Shown here piece by piece: positions 63,153-64,000 of a DNA stretch of 64,000 bases; position 1 is the first letter of the stretch; every line of letters begins with the position of its first letter. The notes under the pieces are model-generated. The model did not search any database. It worked only from the letters and a program-made list of their open reading frames with translations, and was not told the origin of the DNA. The stretch comes from CAIJMU01 sp035530275. GTDB lineage: Bacteria > Spirochaetota > Spirochaetia > Treponematales > Rectinemataceae. The stretch covers positions 310,001 to 374,000 of the forward strand of contig DATKVC010000015.1 of assembly GCA_035530275.1 (NCBI GenBank), read 5' to 3'. A program made the translations under genes and the position numbers.

Positions 63153-64000
63153 GTCCGCCCCCGCCCGCCCGCCCGCGCCTTGAAGCGGAGGGCCGTCGCA
63201 GTTATGTCGTCGTCGGGGGTCGCGTCGAGGCTGAAGAGGCTGAATCCCGCTATGACGAGGTGGATGATGTCCTGGGCCGTGGCTCGCGCGCCGAGCCCGG
63301 CGCAGGCGTCGGTGAAGGAGGCGACCAGCCTATCCCATCCGTACATCTCGTCGTGATAATTGCGACATTCGGCGATCCCGTCCGTGGTCGCGAGGAGGAT
63401 GTCGCCAGGTTCGAGATCGATCGTCGACTCCTCGACCTCGATCTCCTCGAGGGCTCCGAGCAGCATGCCCTTCTCCTCGAGCCTGAGCGTGCCCCGGCCG
63501 TCGGAACGGTGCAGGTGCACCGGCGTGTGTCCGCAGTTGGCGTAGCGGAAGGACCCCGTCTCGAGATCGAGGATGCCGAAAAAGGCGGTCGCGTAGATCC
63601 CGAGGTCGCTGACCACCGCGCAGATGTCGGTGTTGACCTCCCTGCATATCGCGTCGGCCCCGATCCCCGCCCTCGCCCGGGTGCGGAAGGCGGCCTTCAG
63701 GAACATGCCGATCAGCGCGGAGGAGATGCCGTGACCGGCGACGTCGGCGATCAGGAAGGCCCAGGTGTTGACGCCGGCCCGGAAGAAGTCGTAGATGTCG
63801 CCGCCCACCTTGTCCTTGCTCTGGAAATGCCCGGCGAACTCCACCTCGGGGCAACGCGCCGCGTCCTCGATCTGGGGGAGGAGCTGGAGCTGGACCCTGC
63901 GCGCCGCGTCGAGATCGCGCTGGATCTCCTCGTTCTTGGCCTGGAGGGCCTCGTAGGCGCGCGAGAGCTCGCGGTTGTGCGCCACGGTCCGCTCGTTCTC
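63149..64000 (-). CDS. SpoIIE-type PP2C phosphatase, 5' part outside window
   Basis: The 283 visible residues have an N-terminal coiled coil (RELSRAYEALQAKNEEIQR) and a PP2C SpoIIE phosphatase domain. It begins with RRVQLQLLPQ and has the metal-binding aspartates in KVGGDIYDFF, IADVAGHGISSAL and the late TTDGIAE and PDDDITATAL motifs. The frame is open to the window edge, so an upstream sensor or response-regulator domain is probably missing from view. It acts on phosphoserine in anti-sigma-factor-antagonist pathways or in c-di-GMP-linked signalling. It is followed by the propeller kinase with overlapping stop/start. Confidence 0.86.
   Translation of the reverse strand, partial: ENERTVAHNRELSRAYEALQAKNEEIQRDLDAARRVQLQLLPQIEDAARCPEVEFAGHFQSKDKVGGDIYDFFRAGVNTWAFLIADVAGHGISSALIGMFLKAAFRTRARAGIGADAICREVNTDICAVVSDLGIYATAFFGILDLETGSFRYANCGHTPVHLHRSDGRGTLRLEEKGMLLGALEEIEVEESTIDLEPGDILLATTDGIAECRNYHDEMYGWDRLVASFTDACAGLGARATAQDIIHLVIAGFSLFSLDATPDDDITATALRFKARAGGRGRT

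Overview
The window is GC-rich (about 60-65 % by eye) and gene-dense. It has no rRNA, tRNA, CRISPR array or intact insertion sequence that I can recognise. The gene content fits a Gram-negative-type anaerobe: HdrA/Qmo-like iron-sulfur flavoproteins, NfnAB, SQR, DUF134-NifX, lipoproteins with lipoboxes, a TTT transporter and a chemoreceptor. I suspect Spirochaetota, but this rests on gene content only and is moderate-to-low confidence.

Layout. 1-4533 (minus): a copper module, made of a P-type ATPase cut by the window edge, the repressor CsoR with a G-tract operator, and an unusual fusion of HMA, SafE-like membrane domain and two CupA-like cupredoxins. 4671-11438 (minus): an MgtE-like Mg transporter, then a sulfur amino-acid block (homoserine dehydrogenase, cysteine synthase, Rrf2 regulator, MetF, LuxS) with small membrane proteins and a split YgaP (rhodanese + DUF2892). 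11938-17150: an AAA/DUF4143 ATPase, a 7TM-GGDEF cyclase with a candidate structured RNA upstream, and a PKD lipoprotein. 17231-17456: a cluster of strong hairpins. 17454-20562: SQR, DUF134-NifX and DUF5320.

20953-28487 (plus) is the most interesting region: DsrE2, TusA, an MvhD-type protein, an HdrA interrupted by a GltD/NfnB-like module, a second HdrA/QmoB-like protein, a QmoC-like membrane subunit and an ArsR regulator. It looks like a sulfur-relay to quinone electron-transfer complex, with no dsrAB, aprAB or sat in the window. 28572-37265 holds a ThiF-type E1 enzyme, a glycosyltransferase, a DUF4139 protein, a BASS/ACR3-like transporter with a DUF1847 protein, a Uma2 remnant, an AhpD-like protein and a chemoreceptor.

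37402-49270 is a tricarboxylate island: aconitase, IclR, tctCBA, a GntR regulator with two winged helices, and acnD-prpF. Palindromic operators lie at the iclR and acnD promoters. 49271-49981 is TerC. 50218-56906 has two paralogous substrate-binding lipoproteins without transporter genes, followed by two HisKA_2-type sensor kinases, one with a decayed ATPase domain. 57028-59393 is nfnAB. 59390-64000 (minus) encodes a NarL-type regulator, a beta-propeller histidine kinase probably starting at CTG, and a SpoIIE-type phosphatase that runs off the window.

Working together: copper detoxification, cysteine/methionine and AI-2 metabolism, and sulfide/sulfane-sulfur chemistry lie close together, so thiol and sulfur homeostasis is a plausible common theme of the first 28 kb. 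The second half is dominated by tricarboxylate uptake and conversion and by signal transduction. Three genes (13140 minus, 8416 minus, 20953 plus) have a -10 box only 6-8 nt before the start codon, which suggests leaderless mRNAs are used here.
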